Translations under genes and position numbers: made by a program | Part shown: positions 7,553 to 15,668 of the stretch, piece by piece | Position numbering within the stretch: position 1 is the first letter of the stretch | How the letters are laid out: every line of letters begins with the position of its first letter | Source of the DNA: JBEHYA01 sp048498415 | GTDB lineage: Bacteria; Pseudomonadota; Alphaproteobacteria; UBA9219; RGZA01 | Reading direction: 5' to 3' | DNA length: 25,670 bases | NCBI GenBank assembly: GCA_048498415.1 | Contig: JBEHYA010000020.1 | Coordinates: 1 to 25,670, forward strand | The notes under the pieces: generated by a model | Seen by the model: only the letters and a program-made list of their open reading frames with translations | The model's database searches: none | Told to the model about the DNA's origin: nothing

Positions 7553-8392
7553 ATGACCGTTCCCGCCGAAGCCAATCCGCGCCAGACAGGCCTCGTCAAT
7601 TTCTGCAAGGACCGCATCCTGCATCTCTGCCGCCTGCTGGGCCGCACCATGCTGGTATTTCTGGAATCCACCGGCACCTTCGCGTTTTTTACCATTCGCG
7701 CCGTCAGCCATATTTTCCGCCCGCCCTTCTTCTGGCCGCAGCTGATGCGCCAGTTCATCGATATCGGCTATTACTGCCTGCCCGTGGTGGGCCTCACCAC
7801 CTTGTTCAGCGGCATGGTGCTGGCGCTGCAAAGCTATACCGGCTTCGCGCGTTTCTCGGCGGAAGGCGCGATTGCCAACGTTGTCGTACTCTCCATGACG
7901 CGCGAACTCGGCCCCGTGCTCGCCGGCCTTATGGTGGCAGGCCGCATCGGCGCCTCCATTGCCGCGGAAGTCGGCACCATGCGCGTGACCGAACAGATTG
8001 ATGCCCTCACTACTTTATCCACCAACCCCGTCAAATATCTGGTGGTGCCGCGGATTGTCGCCGGCACGCTCATGCTGCCGCTGCTGGTTTTGGTGGGCGA
8101 TATCATCGGCGTATTCGGCGGCTTTCTGGTCAGCGTCTACCGGCTTGATTTCAACGCCGCCAATTACATCGACCAGACCGTGCGTTTCCTTGAGACCATG
8201 GATGTCGTCTCCGGTCTCGTCAAAGCGTCGGTATTCGGCTTCGTCATCACCCTCATGGGCTGCTATTTTGGCTTCAATTCGCGGGGCGGCGCCCAAGGCG
8301 TGGGCACGGCGACCACGAATGCAGTGGTTTCCTCCTCCATTCTCATTCTCATCATGAACTACTTCCTCACCGGCCTTTTTTTCGCGCAATAG
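7553..8392 (+). CDS. mlaE: MlaE family lipid ABC transporter permease
   Basis: 279-aa inner-membrane permease of the Mla/Mce-type phospholipid transport system, which maintains outer-membrane lipid asymmetry. After a cytoplasmic N-terminus there are about five hydrophobic helices. The conserved core includes SMTRELGPVLAGLMVAGRIGASIAAEVGTMRVTEQIDAL, the MlaE coupling region, followed by NPVKYLVVPRIVAGTLMLPLL. It starts 3 bases after alr and ends 3 bases before mlaF, so the three are probably co-transcribed and translationally coupled. Confidence 0.94.
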   Translation: MTVPAEANPRQTGLVNFCKDRILHLCRLLGRTMLVFLESTGTFAFFTIRAVSHIFRPPFFWPQLMRQFIDIGYYCLPVVGLTTLFSGMVLALQSYTGFARFSAEGAIANVVVLSMTRELGPVLAGLMVAGRIGASIAAEVGTMRVTEQIDALTTLSTNPVKYLVVPRIVAGTLMLPLLVLVGDIIGVFGGFLVSVYRLDFNAANYIDQTVRFLETMDVVSGLVKASVFGFVITLMGCYFGFNSRGGAQGVGTATTNAVVSSSILILIMNYFLTGLFFAQ

Positions 8393-8395
8393 CTC

Positions 8396-9163
8396 ATGGC
8401 AAAGATCGAACTCAAAAATGTCCGCAAGGCATTTGGCCCGAAGCAGGTTTTGAACGGCATCGACCTGTCGGTTGAAAAGGGCCAGTCGCTGGTCGTTATC
8501 GGCGGCTCGGGCACGGGCAAGTCGGTGATGCTGAAATGTATTCTGGGTATCCTGGAAGCCGATAGCGGCTCCATTCAAATCGATGGCGAAGAAGTGCGCG
8601 GCATTTCGGGCCGCCGCCGCGATTCTCATCTCGATCAATTCGGCATGCTGTTTCAGGGTTCCGCCCTGTTCGATTCATTGCCCGTGTGGCGCAATGTGGC
8701 GTTCAAGCTGATGCAGGCGCGCAAAATGCCAGCGCCGCAGGCACGTGAAGTCGCCATCCAAAAGCTGGCCTCCGTTGGCCTCAGCGCCGATGTGGCCGAT
8801 TTATTTCCCGCCGAACTCTCCGGCGGTATGCAAAAACGCGTAAGTCTTGCCCGCGCCATTGCCGCCGACCCGCAGATTATTTTCTTCGATGAACCCACAA
8901 CCGGCCTCGATCCCATCATGGCCGACGTGATCAACGACCTCATCATCAAATGCGTGCGCGATCTTGGCGCGACCGCCATCTCCATCACCCACGATATGGC
9001 CAGCGCCCGCAAAATCGCCGACCGCATTGCCATGATCTATCAGGGCCAGATCATCTGGCAGGGCCGCAAGGAAGAAGTGGATACATCGGGCAACCCGTAT
9101 GTGGATCAATTCATCCACGGCCGCGCCGAAGGGCCGATCAAAATGCAGGTACGGGGCGGTTAG
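8396..9163 (+). CDS. mlaF: MlaF family lipid ABC transporter ATP-binding protein
   Basis: 255-aa ATPase partner of MlaE. In order: Walker A GGSGTGKS (36-43), Q-loop LFQGSALFDSLPVWRNV, signature LSGGMQKR (about 141), Walker B IIFFDEP with the catalytic Glu at about 166, D-loop TGLDP, and the switch His in SITHD. This is the MlaF/MKL-type pattern. The substrate-binding mlaD and mlaC genes that often follow are absent here; the next gene is an unrelated one on the opposite strand. Its TAG stop overlaps the stop of that convergent gene by four bases. Confidence 0.94.
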   Translation: MAKIELKNVRKAFGPKQVLNGIDLSVEKGQSLVVIGGSGTGKSVMLKCILGILEADSGSIQIDGEEVRGISGRRRDSHLDQFGMLFQGSALFDSLPVWRNVAFKLMQARKMPAPQAREVAIQKLASVGLSADVADLFPAELSGGMQKRVSLARAIAADPQIIFFDEPTTGLDPIMADVINDLIIKCVRDLGATAISITHDMASARKIADRIAMIYQGQIIWQGRKEEVDTSGNPYVDQFIHGRAEGPIKMQVRGG

Positions 9164-9810
9164 TTTTCTACCCGCTTCTCTTGCTTTCGGCGCGGTAGAA
9201 AGCTGCGGCGGGGCGTTACAAACGGCTTGATAATCTGCTTTAGCTGCCGCACCACAAGGGCGGCCTTTTCGGGCTTGCGGCGATCGGGATCAATCAAATC
9301 TTCATCCAGCACGATTGCCGGCAGGCCCATCTGCGGCGCATGTTCCTGAAAATCACGCGCGCGCCTGGCCATCTGAATCATTTCGTCCGCATCCGCCGCA
9401 TAATCATCCGGCAGCAGTTTGAACAGCGCGGCCATGCCGTATTTGTAATTGAGCTGGTAATTATCCGCCGCCATCTCTTCCAGATCGGCCATTTTAATCG
9501 TGCTGCCGCCCGCGTCTTTAATAACAAGCGTCTGTGGCGCATCCGGGTCAAACTTTTTTATTCTCTCAAAAATATCCTGCGCATCGCGCAGCAGCGCCAA
9601 ATCACTCGCAATGGAATCATCGTAATCATCCGCCTCGGCCCGGCTCAAAAAAGCGCTTGGCTTGTCGTGGAGCAAAAACTCATACAGTGTTTTCATTTTT
9701 TGCTGCGCGATGGGATATGGATTTTCCGGCAGCCCTAACAGTGACGGCGTGGCAGCCGCAGCCGGGCGGCGGCCAAAAATTTCGCGTGCTAATGCAATGG
9801 GGCTTCGCAT
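9160..9810 (-). CDS. hypothetical protein, 216 aa
   Basis: Not recognised. It is a soluble, highly charged, mostly helical protein. The N-terminal part is Ala/Pro-rich (residues 1-30), the middle is acidic (SRAEADDYDDSIASD, LLPDDYAADADEM), and the C-terminus is strongly basic (FVTPRRSFLPRRKQEKRVEN). There is no signal peptide or membrane helix. The ATG at 9810 has only a weak upstream CAGG. It converges on mlaF with a 4-base overlap of stops and is divergent from radA. Nothing in the sequence or context shows a function. Confidence 0.72.
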   Translation of the reverse strand: MRSPIALAREIFGRRPAAAATPSLLGLPENPYPIAQQKMKTLYEFLLHDKPSAFLSRAEADDYDDSIASDLALLRDAQDIFERIKKFDPDAPQTLVIKDAGGSTIKMADLEEMAADNYQLNYKYGMAALFKLLPDDYAADADEMIQMARRARDFQEHAPQMGLPAIVLDEDLIDPDRRKPEKAALVVRQLKQIIKPFVTPRRSFLPRRKQEKRVEN

Positions 9811-9863
9811 GCCTGAAACGTTACATCATCGAACCGAAAATAATGCGGCTTATTCGAAAAACC

Positions 9864-9892
9864 TTGCAAAAAACGGCAATCTGCATTAGAAC
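9864..9892 (+). promoter_or_regulatory. possible radA promoter
   Basis: TTGCAA (9864-9869) and TAGAAC (9887-9892) with 17-base spacing. The predicted start is only a few bases before ATG 9904, so the mRNA would be almost leaderless, which agrees with the weak Shine-Dalgarno. This is tentative. Confidence 0.33.
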
Positions 9893-9903
9893 ATTTCAAG
9901 AAC

Positions 9904-11316
9904 ATGCCCAAACCCACTTCCCACTATGTCTGCCAGAACTGCGGTGGTATCGCTCCCAAATGGTCGGGGCGGTGCGAAGCCTGCGGCGGGTGGAATACAC
10001 TTGTTGAAGAAGCGGTGAGCGTCGGGCCCTCCAAATCGTTAAGTGGCGGCCCCGCCAAATCCCGCAAATCGCGCAGCCTGGAATTCGTGGGCCTGCAGGG
10101 CACCACCGAACGCCTGCCCCGGCGCCTCAGCAAGATTGCAGAATTTGATCGTGTCTGCGGCGGCGGCCTTGTGCCAGGTTCCGCCGTGCTGGTGGGTGGT
10201 GATCCCGGCATCGGCAAATCCACGCTGCTGTTACAAGCCGTCAGCCAGCTCTCCAAAAATTACCGCTGCGCCTATGTCTCGGGCGAAGAGTCGGTGGATC
10301 AAATTCGCCTGCGCGCCGAACGCCTTGGCCTTTCCGATGCACCGCTGCAACTCGCCGCCAGCAACAACGTGCGCGAAATCGTCGCCTCATTAAATGGCGT
10401 GGACTCCCCCGATATCATCGTCATCGATTCCATCCAGACCATGTTCACCGATGTGCTGGATAGCGCCCCCGGCACGGTGGCGCAGGTGCGCCTCTCCGCG
10501 CAGGAACTCATCAACGCCGCCAAGAAATGCGATGCCACGCTTTTAATTGTGGGCCATGTGACGAAGGAAGGCACGCTGGCAGGCCCGCGCGTGCTGGAAC
10601 ATATGGTCGATACCGTTTTGTATTTTGAAGGCGAGCGCAGCCACCATTTCCGCATTCTGCGTGCCGTTAAAAACCGTTTTGGCGCCACCGATGAAATCGG
10701 CGTTTTTGAAATGGGCGGACAGGGCTTGGCTGAAGTCAGCAACCCTTCCGCGCTGTTCTTGTCCACCCGCGCGGCCGATACCCCGGGCACCGCCGTGTTC
10801 GCGGCCATTGAAGGCACGCGGCCCATGCTCATGGAAATTCAGGCGCTCGTTGCGCCCTCTTCGCTTGGCACGCCGCGCCGCTCCACCGTGGGCTGGGATA
10901 ACGCCCGGCTTTCCATGTTGATGGCTGTATTAGAAACCCGCGCCGGCGTGAATATCGGCCCCAACGATGTTTACCTGAACGTCGCCGGCGGCATGCGCGT
11001 CGCCGAACCCGGCGTTGATCTGGCCGTGGCCGCCACCCTCATGTCATCGCTCACCCAGGAACCCGTCCCGCATGACGCCGTGATTTTTGGTGAAGTCGGG
11101 CTATCGGGCGAAATCCGCGCAATTTCCCAGACCGACCAGCGTTTGAAAGAAGCCGCCAAGCTTGGTTTCACGCAGGCCTTTATTCCCTACGACCCCAAGA
11201 TGGCCACCAAACACGGTACCGCGCACGGCCTGAAACTTACTTTTCTTAAGCATGTTTCCGAGCTAAAGGTGCTTTTTGGCGAAATGCCCCGCCAGCAGCG
11301 CGTGCGAGAGGCATAG
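9904..11316 (+). CDS. radA: DNA repair protein RadA/Sms
   Basis: 470-aa RecA-like ATPase that promotes branch migration during recombinational repair. The N-terminal zinc finger uses C10, C13, C24 and C27 (CQNC and CEAC). Walker A is GDPGIGKST (about 99-107). The RadA-specific KNRFG motif is at about 256-260. The C-terminal Lon-protease-like domain contains LNVAGGMRVAEPGVDLAVAATL and GEVGLSGEIRAISQTDQRLKEAAKLGF. All motifs are intact and the length is normal. It lies in the dnaB-to-purF run, followed by an unknown gene. Confidence 0.96.
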   Translation: MPKPTSHYVCQNCGGIAPKWSGRCEACGGWNTLVEEAVSVGPSKSLSGGPAKSRKSRSLEFVGLQGTTERLPRRLSKIAEFDRVCGGGLVPGSAVLVGGDPGIGKSTLLLQAVSQLSKNYRCAYVSGEESVDQIRLRAERLGLSDAPLQLAASNNVREIVASLNGVDSPDIIVIDSIQTMFTDVLDSAPGTVAQVRLSAQELINAAKKCDATLLIVGHVTKEGTLAGPRVLEHMVDTVLYFEGERSHHFRILRAVKNRFGATDEIGVFEMGGQGLAEVSNPSALFLSTRAADTPGTAVFAAIEGTRPMLMEIQALVAPSSLGTPRRSTVGWDNARLSMLMAVLETRAGVNIGPNDVYLNVAGGMRVAEPGVDLAVAATLMSSLTQEPVPHDAVIFGEVGLSGEIRAISQTDQRLKEAAKLGFTQAFIPYDPKMATKHGTAHGLKLTFLKHVSELKVLFGEMPRQQRVREA

Positions 11317-11331
11317 CAACTATTTCCCGCA

Positions 11332-11361
11332 TTGTATTAACCATGCCGGAATAGTTATAAA
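11332..11361 (+). promoter_or_regulatory. possible promoter of the 540-aa gene
   Basis: TTGTAT (11332-11337) and TATAAA (11356-11361) with an 18-base spacer. They end 26 bases before ATG 11388, which also has a good GGAG ribosome site. Called by eye from the consensus. Confidence 0.4.
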
Positions 11362-11387
11362 AGATCATTCCCGCAATCGGAGCCTGT

Positions 11388-13010
11388 ATGACGGTTAATG
11401 CCTTCAATAATGCCAAAGCAGGCGTAACCGCTGCTCCCGGCTACCCGCCCGCGATTGTGGAATCATTCAAGGCTTTTGACGTCCGCAACAGCATCGCGAC
11501 CCATCCATATCTGGGCGCGCAGGAGATTACCCCGTTTCTTACCCTCACGGATAATTTAAGCAAGACCAATCCCGTTATGGCGGCAGAGGCCCTCATCGAT
11601 CTGCTGAATGGTTATTCCGTTGTACCCGATGAACTCGTTTTTAAAAAGGCTGTCACCTATATCGAAGCGATCAAAGACGATGTTGTTGCCGGTAATTGCT
11701 ACGCTGCTTTTCAAAAGCTCAACCCCCCTCAGCTCCGGCAGGCGCGCCGCGAAGCTTTTGAGCGGTATAACTGGATTTCCGATAGCACCCTACGCGCGGA
11801 AAGAATGCGTCACCTTGAAGCGGTTTATCCATCCACCCTCGTTCACGATGATATAAGCGATATGGCCGGCGCCGAATTTGCCGATACGCTGCAACAGCTG
11901 GCCGCCGACATTGATATCCCTTCAGCACCCATCAACGACCTGATGTTTGTCGCGCGCCATACCGCTGCCGCCGATCAAGCGCGGCGCGAAGCCGCCCTTT
12001 TTGGCCTGGCCAAAAAACTGCCCGGCAATGCAGAAGGCCTGGAACAGGCCGCCCGCGCGCTCACCTTCTTCCGCGCCGCCGATAAAGAGGCGCCCGCCAG
12101 TCTGGCGGAAGCGGCGCTTATCGATTACATCCTCTCCCACGCCCGTGCCGCCGAACCTTTGCAGGCCTTCGCGCTGGTCTACAATCTCGCGCGGAATTAC
12201 CACACCGACCCTTCCCTGTCTGAGCCATTGTACACTGACGCGCTGGCCCATACGGAAAGAGCCAGCGCCGCGCTGGCTAAGACCGGCAGCAACACATGGG
12301 ATCTCTATCAAGAAACGCAGTCCGTCGCTAAAAGCCTGACCCACCTCCTAGATACCAAACTGGCCCCGCGCCTCGAGGAACGGCTGCATGTACAGATATG
12401 GAGCCTTGCCGACCAGATGCGCCGTCACGGCCTCGATCTGGAAAAAGAAAACCCCGCGGGGGCACGGAACTGGTATGAACTTGCCATCAAGACGACATGG
12501 AATGCACTTACCGCTGGCAGCCCCGAGAGGCAGGTAATCGCTGCGGGCCATTTTGTCACCTGCGTGGACGACCTCACCGCCTTCGATCGCCACATTGGGA
12601 TTACCGCGATCGGCCAGACTCTCATGACTCTGGATGACCGGTATTCACCAATTACGCCGGCGGCCCTTGGGATCATTGGAAACAAATTGCTGGCCTATAC
12701 CACCCCGCATAATGGCCAGCCTTCCATCCCCATGGCTGCTCAAGCTCTCTATATCGGTAAGCTGGCCGCGCTGGCACAGGAAGGCGACCCGCTTTATGAC
12801 GCTGCCCGCGAACGTCTGTGGACCAGCCTTGCCACACTGGATGACCGGGAATTGGATGAGACCAGCGCAAAAATCATGAAAAATGTGGCGAGCGGTTCGC
12901 CGCTGCAAACCGAACTCAATGCCTATGTGGCAGAGCGCCGCAGCGACGCATCCGGCGCAGCCCGCCCCTCAGATTCTCACCGCGATCCCGGCATCCGTCC
13001 CGCCCCGTAA
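11388..13010 (+). CDS. hypothetical helical protein, 540 aa
   Basis: Not recognised. It is a long soluble protein that looks almost entirely alpha-helical, with many Ala/Leu/Glu/Arg amphipathic segments spaced like a helical-repeat scaffold. Examples are ALTFFRAADKEAPASLAEAA and LIDYILSHARAAEPLQAFA. No exact repeat unit, signal peptide, membrane helix or catalytic motif is evident. The last 25 residues (RRSDASGAARPSDSHRDPGIRPAP) look disordered. The start at 11388 is backed by GGAG 7 bases upstream and a possible promoter. It separates radA from cvpA, a place usually without such a gene, so it may be lineage-specific. A scaffold or TPR-like role is only a guess. Confidence 0.82.
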   Translation: MTVNAFNNAKAGVTAAPGYPPAIVESFKAFDVRNSIATHPYLGAQEITPFLTLTDNLSKTNPVMAAEALIDLLNGYSVVPDELVFKKAVTYIEAIKDDVVAGNCYAAFQKLNPPQLRQARREAFERYNWISDSTLRAERMRHLEAVYPSTLVHDDISDMAGAEFADTLQQLAADIDIPSAPINDLMFVARHTAAADQARREAALFGLAKKLPGNAEGLEQAARALTFFRAADKEAPASLAEAALIDYILSHARAAEPLQAFALVYNLARNYHTDPSLSEPLYTDALAHTERASAALAKTGSNTWDLYQETQSVAKSLTHLLDTKLAPRLEERLHVQIWSLADQMRRHGLDLEKENPAGARNWYELAIKTTWNALTAGSPERQVIAAGHFVTCVDDLTAFDRHIGITAIGQTLMTLDDRYSPITPAALGIIGNKLLAYTTPHNGQPSIPMAAQALYIGKLAALAQEGDPLYDAARERLWTSLATLDDRELDETSAKIMKNVASGSPLQTELNAYVAERRSDASGAARPSDSHRDPGIRPAP

Positions 13011-13055
13011 ATATGGCAAGCTTTGGTGCTTGTTATAACGGCTTTCAGGCCATCC

Positions 13056-13084
13056 TTGCGCAACTATTCGGCTAACTCTATATA
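13056..13084 (+). promoter_or_regulatory. probable cvpA-purF promoter
   Basis: TTGCGC (13056-13061) and TATATA (13079-13084) with a 17-base spacer, 41 bases before the cvpA start. No obvious PurR-like operator palindrome overlaps it. Confidence 0.5.
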
Positions 13085-13125
13085 GTAGCCCTGAAAGGTG
13101 ACCCCTCTTCCACCGCTGAGGCCTG

Positions 13126-13773
13126 ATGCCGAATACCGCGATCGACATTCTCTTTATCGTCATCATTCTGCTCTCCGCAGTGCTCGCCTTTGTACGCGGC
13201 TTTATCCGTGAATCCCTCGCCCTCGGCACCTGGCTTCTGGCCACCTATCTCAGCTTCACCCAGTTCCATCTGCTGGTGCCTTACCTCGAAGAAAAAATTC
13301 ATAACCCCATGCTGCGTGATGCAGCAGCTGGCGCCGGCGTATTCGCCATTGTCATGATCGTGCTGGTGCCCATCACCTTTTACATTCGCAGCTTCATCAA
13401 GGGCGAAAGCATCACCGCCATCGACCGCTCATTCGGTTTCCTGTTCGGTGCCGCGCGCGGCTTTCTGCTGATTTCTATTTTCTATCTGATCGGCACCTGG
13501 CTGGTCGCAGAAGACCACCAGCCGGAATGGATGAAGGAAGCCAAAACCCGCCCCCTCATGGAATACGGCGCCAACCTGATCCGCGACGTAATCCCCGAAG
13601 AACAGCGCAAAATGTTCGAGAAAAAGACCAAGGAAGCCGGGGATAAGGTGGACGATGCCGCCGCAAGCGCGGGCGAGCCCACCGCCCCCGCCGGCGAGAG
13701 CCTGCCGCCCCCCAAAGACAGCGGCACCAACCAGTTCGATGAAACCATCGGCGACATCAAGAAGGGCCCGTAA
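13126..13773 (+). CDS. cvpA: CvpA family membrane protein
   Basis: 215-aa inner-membrane protein of the CvpA (colicin V production) family. Four hydrophobic helices cover about residues 4-25, 32-52, 64-88 and 101-126. The family feature FVRGFIRES follows helix one, and DRSFGFLFGAARGFLL precedes helix four. The C-terminal tail of about 80 residues is charged and Ala/Pro-rich (PTAPAGESLPPP), probably disordered. GAGG lies 5 bases before the start. Its stop is 4 bases before the purF ATG; this cvpA-purF pairing is common in proteobacteria and supports co-transcription. Its molecular role is not settled; envelope or stress functions are discussed for the family. Confidence 0.92.
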   Translation: MPNTAIDILFIVIILLSAVLAFVRGFIRESLALGTWLLATYLSFTQFHLLVPYLEEKIHNPMLRDAAAGAGVFAIVMIVLVPITFYIRSFIKGESITAIDRSFGFLFGAARGFLLISIFYLIGTWLVAEDHQPEWMKEAKTRPLMEYGANLIRDVIPEEQRKMFEKKTKEAGDKVDDAAASAGEPTAPAGESLPPPKDSGTNQFDETIGDIKKGP

Positions 13774-13777
13774 GCAA

Positions 13778-15256
13778 ATGTCCGCAGACCAAAAAATGCT
13801 CACGACACTCCCCTTCGATGACGATGATCATCTCAAGGAAGAATGCGGCATTTTTGGCATCATCGATCACAGTGATGCGGCGCCAATCACGGCGCTTGGT
13901 CTTCATGCCCTGCAACACCGCGGGCAGGAAGCGACCGGCATCGTTGCGTATGACGGCGAGCATTTCCACGCCCACCATGCGCTGGGCCACGTGGGCAAAA
14001 CTTTTGGCCGCGAAGAAGTCATCCGCCGCCTGATCGGTTCCGCCGCGATCGGCCATAACCGTTACGCCACCACGGGCGAAACGTCTTTGCGTAACGTGCA
14101 GCCCTTCTTCGCCGATTTCGATTTTGGCGGCTTTTCGGTCGCCCATAACGGCAATATCACCAATGCCTATACGCTCCGCAAAGACCTGATCCAGCGTGGA
14201 AGCCTGTTTCATACAACGTCGGATACCGAAGTCATCATTCACCTGATGGCGCAATCCCGGCAGGTCACGCCGGTTGATAAATTCATCGATGCCACGCGCC
14301 AGCTTGAAGGCGCGTTCTCGCTGGTGGCCCTCACCCCGCAGGGCATGATGGGTCTGCGCGATGCATTCGGCTTCCGCCCGCTGGTGCTCGGCAAGCTGGG
14401 TGAAGCCTTTGTGCTCGCCAGCGAAACCTGCGCGCTGGATGTGATCGGCGCGCAGCTGGTGCGCGAAGTCGAACCCGGCGAATGCGTGGTGATTGAAGGC
14501 GGCAAAGTCACCTCCTATCACCCGTTCGGCAAAAAGGGCAATTCGCGCTTCTGCATTTTCGAATACGTCTATTTCGCCCGTCCCGATAGCGCCATGTCGG
14601 GCCATTCGGTCTATGATGTGCGCAAGCGCATCGGTATGGAGCTCGCCAAAGAACACCCCACCGATGCCGATATTGTCGTGCCCGTGCCCGATAGCGGCGT
14701 GCCGGCTGCCATTGGCTACGCCGCGCAAAGCGGCCTGCCATTTGAACTCGGCATCATCCGCAACCACTATGTCGGCCGCACCTTCATTGAACCCAGCGAC
14801 GGCATCCGCAATCTTGGCGTGAAGCTCAAGCACAACGCCAATAGCGCCCTCATCAAGGGCAAGCGCGTGGTGCTGATCGATGATTCAATCGTGCGCGGTA
14901 CCACCTCCACCAAAATCGTGGAAATGGTGCGCGCCGCCGGCGCCAAGGAAGTGCACATGCGCATCTCCTCGCCGCCTACCAAATTCGCCTGCTTCTATGG
15001 GATCGACACGCCGGAAAAAGAAAAGCTCCTCGCCCACAAATACAGCGTCGCGGAAATGGGCAAGCTGATCGGCGCCGACAGCCTCGCCTTTGTGTCGCTG
15101 GATGGCCTCTACCGCGCCGTGGGCGAAAAAGGCCGTTCCAATCAGCCCAATTATTGCGATGCCTGCTTCAGCGGCGACTACCCCACCCAGCTCACCGACC
15201 TGCAAACACGCCTGGGCGGCCAGCTGTCCTTCCTTGAATCCGCCGCGGCGGAATAA
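13778..15256 (+). CDS. purF: amidophosphoribosyltransferase PurF
   Basis: First committed step of purine synthesis: PRPP plus glutamine to phosphoribosylamine. 492 aa. From ATG 13778 a 22-residue propeptide precedes Cys23 of ECGIFGI, the N-terminal nucleophile exposed by self-cleavage. The class II glutaminase domain contains GHNRYATTGE and AHNGNITN. The PRPP-binding loop is VVLIDDSIVRGTTS (about 364-377). Four cysteines match the [4Fe-4S] ligands of the Bacillus-type enzyme: C259 (FCIFEYVYFARPDS), C405 (FACFYGID), and C460 and C463 (YCDACFSGDYP). An earlier in-frame ATG inside cvpA gives a low-complexity extension and is rejected. Coupled to cvpA. Confidence 0.96.
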   Translation: MSADQKMLTTLPFDDDDHLKEECGIFGIIDHSDAAPITALGLHALQHRGQEATGIVAYDGEHFHAHHALGHVGKTFGREEVIRRLIGSAAIGHNRYATTGETSLRNVQPFFADFDFGGFSVAHNGNITNAYTLRKDLIQRGSLFHTTSDTEVIIHLMAQSRQVTPVDKFIDATRQLEGAFSLVALTPQGMMGLRDAFGFRPLVLGKLGEAFVLASETCALDVIGAQLVREVEPGECVVIEGGKVTSYHPFGKKGNSRFCIFEYVYFARPDSAMSGHSVYDVRKRIGMELAKEHPTDADIVVPVPDSGVPAAIGYAAQSGLPFELGIIRNHYVGRTFIEPSDGIRNLGVKLKHNANSALIKGKRVVLIDDSIVRGTTSTKIVEMVRAAGAKEVHMRISSPPTKFACFYGIDTPEKEKLLAHKYSVAEMGKLIGADSLAFVSLDGLYRAVGEKGRSNQPNYCDACFSGDYPTQLTDLQTRLGGQLSFLESAAAE

Positions 15257-15269
15257 TTTTATCTAAACG

Positions 15270-15306
15270 CCTCATTCCGGACGCGCACAGCGCGATCCGG
15301 AATCCA
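15270..15306 (+). repeat. left hairpin arm of the GIY-YIG element
   Basis: The outer stem ATTCCGGA (15274-15281) pairs with TCCGGAAT (15296-15303). The inner stem CGCGC (15282-15286) pairs with GCGCG (15290-15294) around an ACA loop, with one bulged A at 15295. It is followed by CCA. The bulge is mirrored in the right arm. Confidence 0.85.
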
Positions 15307-15316
15307 TCGAACGGTC

Positions 15317-15607
15317 ATGCAGGGCAGCTACGTCTATATTCTGGCCAGCAAAAAGAATGGCACGCTTTATATCGGCGTGACCAAAAATCTGGTTCAACGT
15401 GTCGCCGCGCATAAACAAAAACGGGAAGATGGATTTACCAAAAAATATGGTGTTGATAGACTTGTTTATTACGAAAGATATGACGATCTGGAATTCGCCA
15501 TTGCGCGCGAAAAAGAATTGAAGAAATGGAAACGGGATTGGAAAATCGCTCTTATTCAGAAAGAAAATTCGGAGTGGCGCGATCTTTATGAAGAACTGAA
15601 CAACTGA
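15317..15607 (+). CDS. small GIY-YIG nuclease family protein, 96 aa
   Basis: A single-domain GIY-YIG endonuclease of the small, often multicopy bacterial type. The GIY-equivalent strand is YVYILAS (Y5, Y7) and the YIG strand is LYIGVTKNL (Y18-G20). The conserved Arg is R28 with H32 close by. The YYERYDD and AIAREKELKKWKRDWKIALI segments carry the candidate catalytic Glu (E65 or E67), and the tail SEWRDLYEEL is family-typical. The protein is complete, basic and Lys-rich. Its codons are visibly AT-richer than those of purF or the dehydrogenase, suggesting foreign origin. No strong ribosome site precedes ATG 15317. It lies inside a pair of inverted hairpins. Its DNA substrate is unknown. Confidence 0.9.
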   Translation: MQGSYVYILASKKNGTLYIGVTKNLVQRVAAHKQKREDGFTKKYGVDRLVYYERYDDLEFAIAREKELKKWKRDWKIALIQKENSEWRDLYEELNN

Positions 15608-15624
15608 TAAACGGCACGAACATA

Positions 15625-15663
15625 TGGATCCCGGATAACCGCTTCGCGGTTTCCGGGATGAGG
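15625..15663 (-). repeat. right hairpin arm of the GIY-YIG element
   Basis: Inverted copy of the left arm. The outer stem ATCCCGGA (15628-15635) pairs with TCCGGGAT (15652-15659). The inner stem AACCGC (15637-15642) pairs with GCGGTT (15646-15651) around TTC, with a bulged T at 15636. Relative to the left arm the inner-stem sequence differs but pairing is kept. The outer GAGG lies 5 bases before the dehydrogenase ATG. Confidence 0.85.
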
Positions 15664-15668
15664 CAGAA

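Larger units (their letters stand above)
15270..15663. mobile_element. GIY-YIG nuclease element bounded by inverted hairpin repeats
   Basis: A 394-bp insertion between purF and the dehydrogenase with outer ends CCTCAT (15270-15275) and ATGAGG (15658-15663). Each end is a long hairpin, and the two hairpins are imperfect inverted copies. The interior is nearly filled by one 96-aa GIY-YIG ORF, with about 10 bases to the left arm and about 17 to the right. Short elements at 6345, 20936 and 23895 share the same arm design but lack the ORF. No clear target duplication is visible. That the ORF mobilises or maintains the repeats is inference. Confidence 0.6.

Noticed and set aside
13655..13777. Upstream in-frame start for purF inside cvpA
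   Set aside because: It would add a Pro/Ala/Arg-rich out-of-frame reading of cvpA; the ATG at 13778 gives the normal short propeptide before Cys23.
13757..14833. 358-codon open frame opposite purF
   Set aside because: Antisense shadow of PurF, whose catalytic and Fe-S motifs are intact on the plus strand.
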